Positions 6,628-13,400 are shown, counted from the first letter of the stretch. The stretch: DNA of 19,670 bases from an uncultured Oscillospiraceae bacterium (GCA_910587205.1 CAJULZ010000045.1:1-19670); one strand, 5' to 3'. Translations and numbers: made by a program. Notes: generated by a model not told the origin, from the sequence alone.

Positions 6628-7311
6628 ATGTTTGTCGTCCTCATACGCACCGTGGTGCTCTACCTATTTATCATTGTGGGCATCCGGCTGCTGGGCAAGC
6701 ACCAGATCGGCCAGCTGGAACCCTCCGAGCTGGTGCTCACCCTCATCATCGCCGACTTGGCCTCCGTCCCCATGCAGGACAACGGCATCCCGTTGCTGGC
6801 CGGGCTGATCCCCATCGTGGTGCTGCTGGCCATGTCCTCGACGCTGTCCGTGCTGTGCATCAAATCCCTGCGGTTCCGGGCCCTGCTGTGCGGCAAACCC
6901 TCCATCGTGGTGGAAAACGGCAAGGTGCTCCAGGACCAACTGGCGCGCAGCCGCCTGACCATCGACGAGCTGCTGGAGGAGCTGCGCATCCAGGGCTATA
7001 CCGATCTCCGCGCCGTCAAGTTCGCCCTGCTGGAAACCAACGGCCAGCTCTCCGTGCTGCCCTATGCCTCGGAAAAGCCGGCCACCGCCGCACAAGTCGG
7101 GGCGGCTACCCAGGAGGCAGGTCTCCCCGTCGTGCTGGTCAGCGACGGGCGGCTGCTGGAGCACAACCTGAAGGGGCTGGGTTATGAGGGGATCTGGCTT
7201 GAAAAACAGCTCGCCTCCCATGGGCTGGCTTCCCACCGGCAGGCCTTTCTCCTCACCGTAGACGAGACGGGGGCAACCTATTGTATTCCCAAGAAGGGGG
7301 CGGCAAAATGA
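6628..7311 (+). CDS. DUF421 (YetF-like) membrane protein
   Basis: A protein of 227 residues with three N-terminal membrane helices. The signature stretch GIRLLGKHQIGQLEPSELVL is followed by TLIIADLASVPMQDNGIPLL. A cytoplasmic alpha/beta domain comes next (KPSIVVENGKVLQDQLARSR, then LTIDELLEELRIQGYTDL). This is the DUF421/YetF fold common in spore-forming Firmicutes. Its members include YetF and the spore-germination-linked YkjA/YdfR group; the molecular function is poorly defined. The ATG follows GAGGTG. The last bases overlap the next gene by four (ATGA), the classic DUF421-DUF4363 coupling. The upstream gap has a TATTAT at 6602-6607 but no convincing -35 box. Confidence 0.92.
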   Translation: MFVVLIRTVVLYLFIIVGIRLLGKHQIGQLEPSELVLTLIIADLASVPMQDNGIPLLAGLIPIVVLLAMSSTLSVLCIKSLRFRALLCGKPSIVVENGKVLQDQLARSRLTIDELLEELRIQGYTDLRAVKFALLETNGQLSVLPYASEKPATAAQVGAATQEAGLPVVLVSDGRLLEHNLKGLGYEGIWLEKQLASHGLASHRQAFLLTVDETGATYCIPKKGAAK

Positions 7312-7694
7312 GGCGTTTATATGTATCTCTGGGCCTGGTGGCCTTGCTGGCGGCGCTGTGCACGGTCCACACCGTTTATCTCAGCCGCTTCACCGGCCGC
7401 CTTACCCAGCAGCTCACTCAGGCCCAGGCCCAGGTGGACCGGGGGGACTGGGCGGAGGCGGCCCGGCTCACCCAGCGGGCCAAGGAGGACTGGACGGCGC
7501 ACGAGGGTTATCTGCACACCACCCTGCGCCACACCGATATCGACGCCATCCTGATTTCCTTTGATGAAGCGCTGTCCTTTTTACAGGCCGGGGAGCGGCA
7601 GAGCGCCGAGTACGCCGCCGTCAACGCCAGGCTCATCACCCAGATCGGACTGCTCATCGAAGCCGAGCTGCCCACCCTCCCCAACCTGCTCTGA
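7308..7694 (+). CDS. DUF4363 family protein
   Basis: A protein of 128 residues: an N-terminal membrane anchor (YVSLGLVALLAALCTVHTVYL) and a helical extracytoplasmic region. The family hallmarks are the W in AKEDWTAHEGYLHTTLRH, the helix DIDAILISFDEALSFLQAGE and the ending LPTLPNLL. The start at ATG 7308 gives a four-base overlap with the DUF421 stop; an upstream in-frame ATG at 7281 would lie deep inside DUF421. The two families regularly occur as a pair in Clostridia, so a joint membrane complex is likely, though no function is established. Confidence 0.85.
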   Translation: MRRLYVSLGLVALLAALCTVHTVYLSRFTGRLTQQLTQAQAQVDRGDWAEAARLTQRAKEDWTAHEGYLHTTLRHTDIDAILISFDEALSFLQAGERQSAEYAAVNARLITQIGLLIEAELPTLPNLL

Positions 7695-7765
7695 GCACCC
7701 CCGGCGCGCCTGGTGACTTTACCGGCAGACACAGCCCCGGCGCGCCGGAACCCCCTCCCCCATAG

Positions 7766-7802
7766 GCCAAAGCCCCCGGCGCGACGCGCCGGGGGCTTTG
7801 GC
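7766..7802. terminator. Perfect GC-rich hairpin, likely bidirectional terminator
   Basis: GCCAAAGCCCCCGGCGCG (7766-7783) is repeated inverted at 7785-7802 around a single base, giving an 18-bp perfect palindrome with TTTGG/CCAAA edges. It separates the plus-strand DUF4363 gene from the convergent small gene, whose stop codon it touches. The T-tract is short, so its strength is uncertain. Confidence 0.8.
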
Positions 7803-7993
7803 TACAGTTCTGGAGAGTGGAACAGCTCCGGGTCCTGCCAGTCGTCCAGGTCCGTGCCCGCCCTGGGGGGCGTGGACTGCGGCCCCGCCTGGATCCGTCC
7901 CGCCACCAGGCTGGACAGGTCCTCGTAGGGCGGCTCACGGTACTGAGGGGCCCGGGCCACCCGCTCCGGATCATTGGCGCGCTTGGGCTCCAT
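7802..7993 (-). CDS. Small hydrophilic protein of unknown function
   Basis: A 63-residue protein starting MEPKRANDPERVARAPQYRE, with AGGAGG eight bases upstream of ATG 7993. It is hydrophilic and proline-rich, with no membrane segment. It contains YEDLSSLVAGRI and an acidic tail (GTDLDDWQDPELFHSPEL). The clear ribosome binding site is the main support for it being real. The sequence is probably disordered; no family recognised. Confidence 0.6.
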   Translation of the reverse strand: MEPKRANDPERVARAPQYREPPYEDLSSLVAGRIQAGPQSTPPRAGTDLDDWQDPELFHSPEL

Positions 7994-8075
7994 GCTCTCG
8001 CCTCCTGATGGAAAAAGAGCGGTTTGCCCGGCAGCTTTGGAGCGGGGGGCCGTCATGCCCCCCGCTCCGCCGAGC

Positions 8076-8210
8076 TTAGTAACCCCGGTTGCTGGGGTTC
8101 CGGTTCTCCGGATTGTTGGAGTTTTTCTTGTTCTCGCTGTTCTGCTGCTTCTTGTTCTCGCTGTTCTGCTGCTTTTTGTTGTCAGGGCAGTTGTTGCTGT
8201 GGTTTTCCAT
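8076..8210 (-). CDS. Very small Asn/Lys/Gln-rich repeat protein
   Basis: A 44-residue protein from ATG 8210, with GAGGTGA six bases upstream. Composition is almost entirely Asn, Lys, Gln, Ser and Glu, with the eight-residue unit NSENKKQQ repeated. It ends NPSNRGY and contains one Cys near the start. It is surely disordered. Small Asn/Gln-rich proteins of this type occur among spore-associated proteins of Firmicutes, but nothing here proves that. A TATAAT on the minus strand (complement of 8254-8259) could be its -10 box; the -35 is weak (GGTGAA). The nucleotide repeat inside it is listed separately. Confidence 0.6.
   Translation of the reverse strand: MENHSNNCPDNKKQQNSENKKQQNSENKKNSNNPENRNPSNRGY
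8127..8174. repeat. Perfect 24-bp tandem duplication inside a small gene
   Basis: The 24-base unit at 8127-8150 is repeated without change at 8151-8174, and a partial third copy follows. It is in frame, so copy-number change would add or remove eight residues. Confidence 0.9.
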
Positions 8211-8348
8211 TGTTATCACCTCACGCAGCACAGTATGCCACCGCTTCCCCGCAATTATACGCCGGCCAATAATTTTTTCACCCTCCCCGCCGCCGCGCGC
8301 GTCCAGTCGGAAAAATCCACCCCGGGCACACAATATCGGCAAATTATC

Positions 8349-8376
8349 TTGCGCAGGCGGAAAAAGACGGTATAAT
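8349..8376 (+). promoter_or_regulatory. Promoter of the cysteine desulfidase gene
   Basis: TTGCGC (8349-8354), a 16-base spacer and a perfect TATAAT (8371-8376) predict a start near 8383 and a leader of about 78 bases. The leader holds a short inverted repeat GACGGGC/GCCCGTC (about 8385-8409). No copy of the Rrf2-type palindrome found at cysK is seen here. Confidence 0.75.
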
Positions 8377-8460
8377 ATATGGTGGACGGGCAGAATGGAC
8401 GCGCCCGTCAAACCACAGGGAGTCCGGCGCGCCGGGCGGCTTGAGAAAGGGAAGATAACA

Positions 8461-9741
8461 ATGCTGACCGATGAAATCAAACACGCGTATACCTCTATCC
8501 TGCGGGAGGAGCTGGTACCTGCCACCGGCTGCACCGAACCCATCGCCCTGGCCTACGCGGCCGCGCGGCTGCGCGTCCTGCTGGGCGGCGCGCCGGAGCA
8601 GATCCGCGCGGAAGTGTCCGGAAACATCATCAAAAACGTGAAAAGCGTGGTGGTTCCCAACACCGGGGGGCTGAAAGGCATCCGCGCCGCCATCGCCGCC
8701 GGCGTGACCGCCGGGGACGCCTCCAAGGCCCTTCAGGTCATCGCCTCCGTCCCCGCCGAGCAGCGCGGGGAAATTGCCGCCTACGCTCAGGACGCCGCCA
8801 TCAAGGTGGTCTGCGCCGACACCCCGCGTCTGCTGGATATCCGGCTGTCCGGGTGGGCCGGGGGGCACTCTGCCCTGGTCCATATCGCCAACAGCCACAG
8901 CAATATCGTCCGGGAGGAACGGGATGGCGCCGTCCTGCTGGAAAAACCCATCTCCGATTCCGCCGAGGACAACCTGACGGACAAGGGCGTGCTGAACGTG
9001 GCGGACATCCTGGAGTTTGCCAGCACCATCGATCTGGAGGAGCTGGCGCCCCTGCTGGCCCAGCAGGCCGCGTATAACACCGCCATCGCGGAGGAGGGGC
9101 TCCGCGGCGGCTGGGGCGCCAACATCGGCTCCGTGCTGCTGGCCGACTACCCCGCCGACATCAAAACCGAGGCCAAGGCCTGGGCCGCCGCCGGCAGCGA
9201 CGCGCGGATGGGCGGATGCGAGATGCCGGTGGTGATCCTCTCCGGCTCCGGCAACCAGGGCATCACCGCCTCCGTGCCGGTGGTGCGCTACGCCAAGCAC
9301 TTGGGGGCGGATCAGGAAACGCTGTACCGCGCCCTGCTGGTCAGCGACCTGGTGACCGTCCACCAGAAAAGCGGCATCGGCCGGCTGTCCGCATACTGCG
9401 GCGCGGTCAGCGCCGGGGTGGGGGCCGGGGCCGGCATCGCCTACCTCCTGGACGGCAGCTATGAGACCATCGCCCACACCATCGTCAACGCCGTGGCCAT
9501 CATCAGCGGCACCATCTGCGACGGGGCCAAACCCTCCTGCGCCGCGAAAATTGCCGCCAGCGTGGACGCGGGCATCCTGGGCTACCACATGTACCTGAAC
9601 CACCAGGAATTTAAAAGCGGCGACGGCATTGTCACCAAAGGGGTGGACAACACCATCGCCAACGTGGGCATCCTGGCCCAGCAGGGGATGCGCCAGACAG
9701 ATCAGACCATCCTGGCCATTATGACGGAGCGGTGCGACTGA
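8461..9741 (+). CDS. cyuA: L-cysteine desulfidase (serine dehydratase alpha/UPF0597 family)
   Basis: A cytosolic protein of 426 residues, the family that splits L-cysteine to pyruvate, ammonia and sulfide with a [4Fe-4S] cluster. The signature TGCTEPIALAYAAA carries C24. C313 (AYCGAVSAG) and C353 (CDGAKPSC) are 40 residues apart, the same spacing as cluster ligands C282 and C322 of the archaeal enzyme. The segment SGSGNQGITASVPV is also conserved. ATG 8461 follows AAGGGAAG and begins the domain directly; the frame is open much further upstream but that stretch covers the promoter. It converges on an Rrf2 regulator next to cysK, so cysteine breakdown and synthesis genes are side by side. An L-serine-acting relative is the alternative reading. 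Confidence 0.92.
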   Translation: MLTDEIKHAYTSILREELVPATGCTEPIALAYAAARLRVLLGGAPEQIRAEVSGNIIKNVKSVVVPNTGGLKGIRAAIAAGVTAGDASKALQVIASVPAEQRGEIAAYAQDAAIKVVCADTPRLLDIRLSGWAGGHSALVHIANSHSNIVREERDGAVLLEKPISDSAEDNLTDKGVLNVADILEFASTIDLEELAPLLAQQAAYNTAIAEEGLRGGWGANIGSVLLADYPADIKTEAKAWAAAGSDARMGGCEMPVVILSGSGNQGITASVPVVRYAKHLGADQETLYRALLVSDLVTVHQKSGIGRLSAYCGAVSAGVGAGAGIAYLLDGSYETIAHTIVNAVAIISGTICDGAKPSCAAKIAASVDAGILGYHMYLNHQEFKSGDGIVTKGVDNTIANVGILAQQGMRQTDQTILAIMTERCD

Positions 9742-9760
9742 CGGGGCGCGCCTCCCGTCA
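9739..9760. terminator. Hairpin spanning both stop codons of the convergent cyuA and Rrf2 genes
   Basis: TGACGGG (9739-9745) and CCCGTCA (9754-9760) form a 7-bp stem with an 8-base loop. Its outer bases are the TGA stops of both convergent genes. There is no T-tract, so termination is uncertain; it is the only candidate in the 16-bp gap. Confidence 0.5.
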
Positions 9761-10174
9761 CGTCCCGCCGCCCCGCTCCATCAGGTCGGCCAAGGTAACG
9801 CTGCCCAGGTAGCTCCGAACCACCCGGTCCAGCCCCTGCCACAGGCCCAGCGTACGGCACTCCGCCGCCTGGGCACAGGGCGCCGCCCCCTCCTCCAGAC
9901 AGGACACCGGGGCCAGGGAGTCCTCGGTGAGCCGGAGGATGGCCTCCACCGTATACCCCTCCGGGGGCTGGGTGAGCTTGTAGCCGCCGCCCTTCCCCCG
10001 GACGCCGGAGAGCAGCCTCGCCTTTACCAGCAGCTTGACGATGCTCTCCATATATTTTTCCGAGATGCCCTGCCGGCGGGCCACTTCCCGCAGGGGGATG
10101 TAGCCCTCCGACTGGTGTTCCGCCAGATCCACCATCACCCGCAGGGCATAGCGTCCCCTGGTTGAGATGAACAT
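9758..10174 (-). CDS. Rrf2/IscR-type transcriptional regulator
   Basis: A protein of 138 residues starting MFISTRGRYALRVMVDLAEH, the standard Rrf2 N-terminus. ATG 10174 is preferred to ATG 10189 because GGAGG sits eight bases before it. The winged HTH covers residues 1-80 (IPLREVARRQGISEKYMESI, then VRGKGGGYKL). Three cysteines C92, C100 and C106 match the position of the [2Fe-2S] ligands of IscR (92, 98, 104), with a slightly longer first gap. So it probably binds a cluster, unlike B. subtilis CymR. It is divergent from cysK and convergent with cyuA, pointing to control of cysteine and Fe-S sulfur supply. The 27-bp palindrome in its own and the cysK promoters suggests autoregulation. Confidence 0.93.
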   Translation of the reverse strand: MFISTRGRYALRVMVDLAEHQSEGYIPLREVARRQGISEKYMESIVKLLVKARLLSGVRGKGGGYKLTQPPEGYTVEAILRLTEDSLAPVSCLEEGAAPCAQAAECRTLGLWQGLDRVVRSYLGSVTLADLMERGGGT

Positions 10175-10210
10175 CCGCACCGCCTCCATTCCACTATAAT
10201 AAGCCTAATT

Positions 10211-10238
10211 GGAACCCTCAGCGGCCAGCGGGGGTTCC
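10211..10238. repeat. Inverted repeat in the 5' leader of the Rrf2 gene
   Basis: GGAACCC at 10211-10217 pairs with GGGTTCC at 10232-10238 across 14 GC-rich bases. On the minus-strand transcript this is a hairpin in the leader of the regulator. No T-tract follows, so it is not a standard terminator; a translational or stability role is possible. Confidence 0.5.
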
Positions 10239-10247
10239 ATTCATCTG

Positions 10248-10274
10248 ATTAACCCATTATACAATATGGTTAGT
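10248..10274. promoter_or_regulatory. Rrf2-type operator copy 1, over the regulator's own promoter
   Basis: ATTAACC (10248-10254), 13 bases, then GGTTAGT (10268-10274). The palindrome covers the -10 box and start of the regulator's transcript, the position expected for autorepression. Its size is close to the 25-bp sites of IscR-type regulators. Confidence 0.72.
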
Positions 10275-10284
10275 TGGTAATCAA
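10256..10284 (-). promoter_or_regulatory. Promoter of the Rrf2 regulator
   Basis: On the minus strand TTGATT (complement of 10279-10284), a 17-base spacer and perfect TATAAT (complement of 10256-10261) predict a start near 10249, giving a leader of about 75 bases. Confidence 0.83.
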
Positions 10285-10313
10285 GGGCGCGGACGGATTT
10301 TCGCCTCCCGCCA

Positions 10314-10342
10314 TTGACATACGGACCGCGGACGTGTATAAT
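10314..10342 (+). promoter_or_regulatory. Consensus sigma-A promoter of cysK
   Basis: TTGACA (10314-10319) and TATAAT (10337-10342) are both perfect and separated by 17 bases. The predicted start is near 10349, inside the second palindrome. Confidence 0.9.
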
Positions 10343-10346
10343 CCAC

Positions 10347-10373
10347 ATTAACCTATGGGATAGATTGGTTAGT
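10347..10373. promoter_or_regulatory. Rrf2-type operator copy 2, at the cysK transcription start
   Basis: ATTAACC (10347-10353), 13 bases, then GGTTAGT (10367-10373): the same arms and spacing as the copy at the regulator promoter, with an unrelated spacer sequence. It covers about -2 to +25 of the cysK transcript, a repressing position. Confidence 0.78.
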
Positions 10374-10435
10374 ATGGTCACGCCCGCCGCGACCGGGGCA
10401 GGCTACAGCCCTATCATTTTAAGGAGGCATCCGCC

Positions 10436-11368
10436 ATGAGCAGCATCTACACATCCGCCGACCAGCTGATCGGCAAGACTCCCCTCCTGGAGCTCACCCA
10501 CATCGAAAAAAACCAGGACCTCCAGGCCCGCGTGCTGGCCAAGCTGGAGTATTTCAACCCCGCGGGGTCCGTGAAGGACCGGGTCGCCAAGGCCATGATC
10601 GACGACGCCGAGGCCAAGGGCCTGCTGAACCCCGGCTCCGTTCTCATCGAACCCACCTCCGGCAACACCGGCATCGGCCTGGCCAGCGTCGCCGCCGCCC
10701 GGGGATACCGCGTTATCATCGTCATGCCCGACACCATGAGCGTGGAGCGCCGTCAGATCATGAGGGCCTACGGCGCGGAACTGGTGCTCACCGAGGGGGC
10801 CAAGGGCATGGCCGGGGCCATCGCCAGGGCCGGTGAGCTGGCCCAAGAGATCCCCGGCAGCTTCATCCCCGGCCAATTCGTCAACCCCGCCAACCCCGCC
10901 GCCCACCGCGCCGCCACCGGCCCGGAGATCTGGGCGGACACCGACGGCCATGTGGACATATTCGTGGCGGGCGTAGGCACCGGCGGCACCGTCACCGGCG
11001 TGGGCGAGTATTTGAAAGAGCAAAATCCCAATATCAAGGTGGTGGCGGTGGAGCCCGCCTCCTCCCCCGTACTGAGCAAAGGCGCCGCCGGGCCCCACAA
11101 GATCCAGGGCATCGGCGCTGGCTTCGTGCCCGAGGTGCTGAACACCGCCGTGTACGACGAGGTCATCGCCGTGGAGGACGAGGACGCCTTTGCCGCCGGC
11201 AGGCTGATGGGCCGCGCCGAGGGCGTGCTGGTGGGCATCTCCTCCGGCGCTGCGGTGTGGGCCGCCGTCCAGCTCGCCAAGCGCCCGGAAAACCGGGGCA
11301 AAACCATCGTAGCCCTGCTGCCCGACACCGGCGACCGCTACCTGTCCACCCCCATGTTCGCTGACTGA
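10436..11368 (+). CDS. cysK: Cysteine synthase A (O-acetylserine sulfhydrylase)
   Basis: A cytosolic PLP enzyme of 310 residues that makes L-cysteine from O-acetylserine and sulfide. Visible are the PLP lysine K47 in NPAGSVKDR, the substrate loop TSGNTG (74-79), the phosphate-binding GVGTGGTVTG and the C-terminal GISSGAA and LPDTGDRYLST. Length and motifs fit CysK rather than cystathionine beta-synthase, as no CBS domain follows. AAGGAGG precedes the ATG. The promoter has consensus boxes and is overlaid by a palindrome shared with the Rrf2 gene, so it is probably repressed by that regulator when cysteine or cluster status is sufficient. It is monocistronic, ending at the hairpin 11396-11429. 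Confidence 0.96.
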   Translation: MSSIYTSADQLIGKTPLLELTHIEKNQDLQARVLAKLEYFNPAGSVKDRVAKAMIDDAEAKGLLNPGSVLIEPTSGNTGIGLASVAAARGYRVIIVMPDTMSVERRQIMRAYGAELVLTEGAKGMAGAIARAGELAQEIPGSFIPGQFVNPANPAAHRAATGPEIWADTDGHVDIFVAGVGTGGTVTGVGEYLKEQNPNIKVVAVEPASSPVLSKGAAGPHKIQGIGAGFVPEVLNTAVYDEVIAVEDEDAFAAGRLMGRAEGVLVGISSGAAVWAAVQLAKRPENRGKTIVALLPDTGDRYLSTPMFAD

Positions 11369-11395
11369 CAGGTTCCCAAACCCCATACGAAAACG

Positions 11396-11429
11396 CTTCC
11401 TGGGAAGGCCGACGGGCCTCCCCAGGAAG
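11396..11429 (+). terminator. Terminator of cysK
   Basis: CTTCCTGGGAAGGCC and GGCCTCCCCAGGAAG form a 15-bp stem with one mismatch and a four-base loop, followed by TCATTTT. Confidence 0.82.
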
Positions 11430-11459
11430 TCATTTTCCCACCGCCTGGAAATCTCGTCC

Positions 11460-11488
11460 TTGACCCCGCCCCCCCTTTGCATTAAAAT
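11460..11488 (+). promoter_or_regulatory. Promoter of the cytidylate kinase-like gene
   Basis: TTGACC (11460-11465), a 17-base spacer containing a run of C, and TAAAAT (11483-11488). The ATG lies 37 bases beyond the -10 box. Confidence 0.7.
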
Positions 11489-11525
11489 AGGGGTGTAGGC
11501 ATTTCAAAACCGAGGAGGGACTACG

Positions 11526-12104
11526 ATGAAAAACCGAGTGATCACCGTCAGCCGGGAGTTCGGCAGCGGCGGACACACCATCGGCAGGCGGGTCGCCGAG
11601 CGGCTCAATATCCCCTGCTACGACAATGAGCTTATCCAAAAAATTGTGGAGCACAGCGGCTTCATGGCGGACTATATCCGGGAGGAGGGGGAATACGCCC
11701 CCAGCGGCTGGTTTGCCGCCACCCTGTCCAGCCGCCGGATGGGCCCCACCAACCAGGACCGCCTGTGGGTCATCCAGCACAACATCATCTGCGACCTGGC
11801 GGAGAAGGAATCCTGCGTCATCGTAGGGCGGTGCGCCGACTACATCCTCCGGGACAAGGCCAACTGTCTGCGGGTATTCATCCACTCCAGCATGGAACAC
11901 CGGGCGGAGCGCATCGTCAAGGAGTACGGCGAGCGGGACATCTCCCCGGAGCAGCGGCTCACCGACAAGGACAAGCGCCGCGCGGCCTACTACCGGTTCT
12001 ATACCGATATGAAGTGGGGCCGGGCACAGAATTACCATATCACTCTGGACAGCGGCGAGCTGGGCATCGACAAGTGCGTGGACATCGTCGCCGGATTGTA
12101 CTGA
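11526..12104 (+). CDS. Cytidylate kinase-like family protein
   Basis: A protein of 192 residues of the AAA_26/cytidylate kinase-like family. It opens MKNRVITVSREFGSGG, where residues 9-16 are the variant P-loop of this family. It contains CVIVGRCADYILRD, the hallmark GRxAD segment, and the lid-like stretch KRRAAYYRFYTDMKWG with YHITLDSGELGID at the end. These proteins are related to Cmk but lack its full CMP-binding domain, so the true substrate is unknown; housekeeping Cmk is usually a separate gene. GAGGAGGG precedes the ATG. The next gene starts 37 bases later and is probably co-transcribed. Confidence 0.88.
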   Translation: MKNRVITVSREFGSGGHTIGRRVAERLNIPCYDNELIQKIVEHSGFMADYIREEGEYAPSGWFAATLSSRRMGPTNQDRLWVIQHNIICDLAEKESCVIVGRCADYILRDKANCLRVFIHSSMEHRAERIVKEYGERDISPEQRLTDKDKRRAAYYRFYTDMKWGRAQNYHITLDSGELGIDKCVDIVAGLY

Positions 12105-12141
12105 CGGGCGCGGCGGGCCCGGAACGGGAGGACGCGGAGCT

Positions 12142-13227
12142 ATGGCAAAGAAAATTTTAAAAATCGCGGGCATTTGCCTGGGTGTCATCCTGCTGGCCGT
12201 CATCGGGCTGGTGGGCTGGCTCACCGTGACGGAGTACAAGCCGGATGCGATAGAGGATATTACAGATACCCTGGACAGCGGGGCAAACCACACCCTGTAC
12301 GTGGGAAAGAGCCTTACCATCCTGTCCCAAAACACCGGATACTGCGGGTTAGGGGCGGATGCCGACTTCTTCATGGACGGCGGCCGCGACGTGGCCCCCA
12401 CCGGGGAGCAGGAGACCGCCAACCGGAACGGTATCATCCAGCAGCTCCAGGCGCAGGCCGCCGATGTATACTTCCTCCAGGAGGTGGACACGGATTCCTC
12501 CCGCACTTCCGGCGTGGATCAGCGTCTTTTCTACCATATTGCGATGCGGGATGAAGCAACGGGCCCTTATGACGACGCCTACGCCCTGAACTATTCCTGT
12601 GACTTTGTGCCCTACCCCCTACCCCCCATGGGCAAGGTGCACAGCGGCCTGCAGACCTTGAGCATCTTCCCTGTAGAACATGCCCGGCGCATCGCCCTGC
12701 CCTGCCCCTTCTCCTGGCCGGTGCGGACCGCCAATTTGAAGCGGTGCCTGCTGGTCAGCCGGGTTCCCCTGGACGGCTCGGACAAAGAGCTGGTGCTGGT
12801 CAACCTCCACCTGGAGGCCTATGACGACGGCGAGGGCAAGGCCGCCCAGACCAAGGCGCTCCTGGACGTGCTCACCGCCGAGTATGAAAAGGGCAATTAC
12901 GTCATCGCTGGGGGCGACTTCAATCAGACCTTCCCCGGGGCGCTGGACGCCTTCCCCATCCAGGACCCGTCGCTGTGGACGCCGGGGGTGCTGGAAAACG
13001 ACATTCTGCCGGAGGGCTGGCAATTTGCCTGTGACCTGGCCGTGCCCAGCTGCCGTCTGCTCAACCACCCCTATGACCCGGACCCCGCGGGCAACCAGTT
13101 CTATGTCATCGACGGCTTCATCCTCTCCCCTAACGTGGCCCTGAACAGCGTGGAGACGCTGGATATGCACTTCCAGTATACCGACCACAACCCGGTCGCC
13201 GTCCGGGTGACGCTCACCTCCCCCTGA
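12142..13227 (+). CDS. Membrane-anchored endonuclease/exonuclease/phosphatase family protein
   Basis: A protein of 361 residues with an N-terminal membrane helix at 8-28 (IAGICLGVILLAVIGLVGWL); the catalytic domain is probably outside the membrane. EEP-fold motifs are in order: N64 in SQNTGYCG, E114 in LQEVD, VNLHLEAYDDG, D259 and N261 in GGDFN, and D348/H349 in TDHNP. This family ranges from nucleases to sphingomyelinases and inositol-phosphate phosphatases, so the substrate cannot be assigned. The anchor favours an extracellular or envelope substrate rather than DNA repair. GGGAGGA precedes the ATG. It follows the cytidylate kinase-like gene by 37 bases, in a probable two-gene operon. Confidence 0.88.
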   Translation: MAKKILKIAGICLGVILLAVIGLVGWLTVTEYKPDAIEDITDTLDSGANHTLYVGKSLTILSQNTGYCGLGADADFFMDGGRDVAPTGEQETANRNGIIQQLQAQAADVYFLQEVDTDSSRTSGVDQRLFYHIAMRDEATGPYDDAYALNYSCDFVPYPLPPMGKVHSGLQTLSIFPVEHARRIALPCPFSWPVRTANLKRCLLVSRVPLDGSDKELVLVNLHLEAYDDGEGKAAQTKALLDVLTAEYEKGNYVIAGGDFNQTFPGALDAFPIQDPSLWTPGVLENDILPEGWQFACDLAVPSCRLLNHPYDPDPAGNQFYVIDGFILSPNVALNSVETLDMHFQYTDHNPVAVRVTLTSP

Positions 13228-13261
13228 GCCCCGGCTTTTCAGATTTTTTCCGGCCTGGGTG

Positions 13262-13290
13262 GTGACAAATCCCCCGGAATGTGATATAGT
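13262..13290 (+). promoter_or_regulatory. Promoter of the hybrid histidine kinase
   Basis: GTGACA (13262-13267), a 17-base spacer and TATAGT (13285-13290) predict a start near 13297. That leaves a 5' leader of about 114 bases. Confidence 0.65.
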
Positions 13291-13307
13291 CAGCGCAGTT
13301 GAAAAAC

Positions 13308-13400
13308 GCAGATTTCCTTTTTCATCCAGCGGGCAGTCAGTCCGCTGGGTGCGCAGACGCCTCCTATGAAATCTGCAAAATCCTCATCCTGAAAGGAGGG
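13308..13400 (+). promoter_or_regulatory. Structured 5' leader with possible ribosome-site masking
   Basis: GCAGATTTC (13308-13316) pairs perfectly with GAAATCTGC (13368-13376). Inside is a 7-bp hairpin CCAGCGG/CCGCTGG (13326-13332 and 13342-13348) and a short GCG-CAGA-CGC hairpin, so a three-way junction can be drawn. CCTCCT (13360-13365) inside the fold is complementary to the Shine-Dalgarno AGGAGG (13394-13399), giving a possible alternative pairing. It does not resemble the c-di-GMP, TPP, lysine, fluoride or THF riboswitches I know. Function is inferred from base-pairing only. Confidence 0.5.

Noticed and set aside
7695..7802. CRISPR-like or IS end repeats from the repeated CCCCGGCGCGCC strings
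   Set aside because: Only two short copies, no regular spacing and no transposase; best explained as GC-rich hairpin sequence around a terminator.
8089..8460. N-terminal extension of the desulfidase frame
   Set aside because: The frame is open by chance across the promoter and antisense to the small repeat gene; the family start and ribosome site are at 8461.
8344..9603. A 419-codon minus-strand frame opposite cyuA
   Set aside because: Gly/His/Val-rich antisense shadow with no start signal.
10403..11482. A 359-codon minus-strand frame opposite cysK
   Set aside because: Antisense shadow; it also runs through the cysK terminator and promoter-side sequence without any ribosome site.
13300..13400. 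Known riboswitch (c-di-GMP, TPP, lysine, fluoride, THF) in the kinase leader
   Set aside because: None of the conserved core sequences of these classes is present; only base-pairing supports structure, so it is reported as an unclassified leader.
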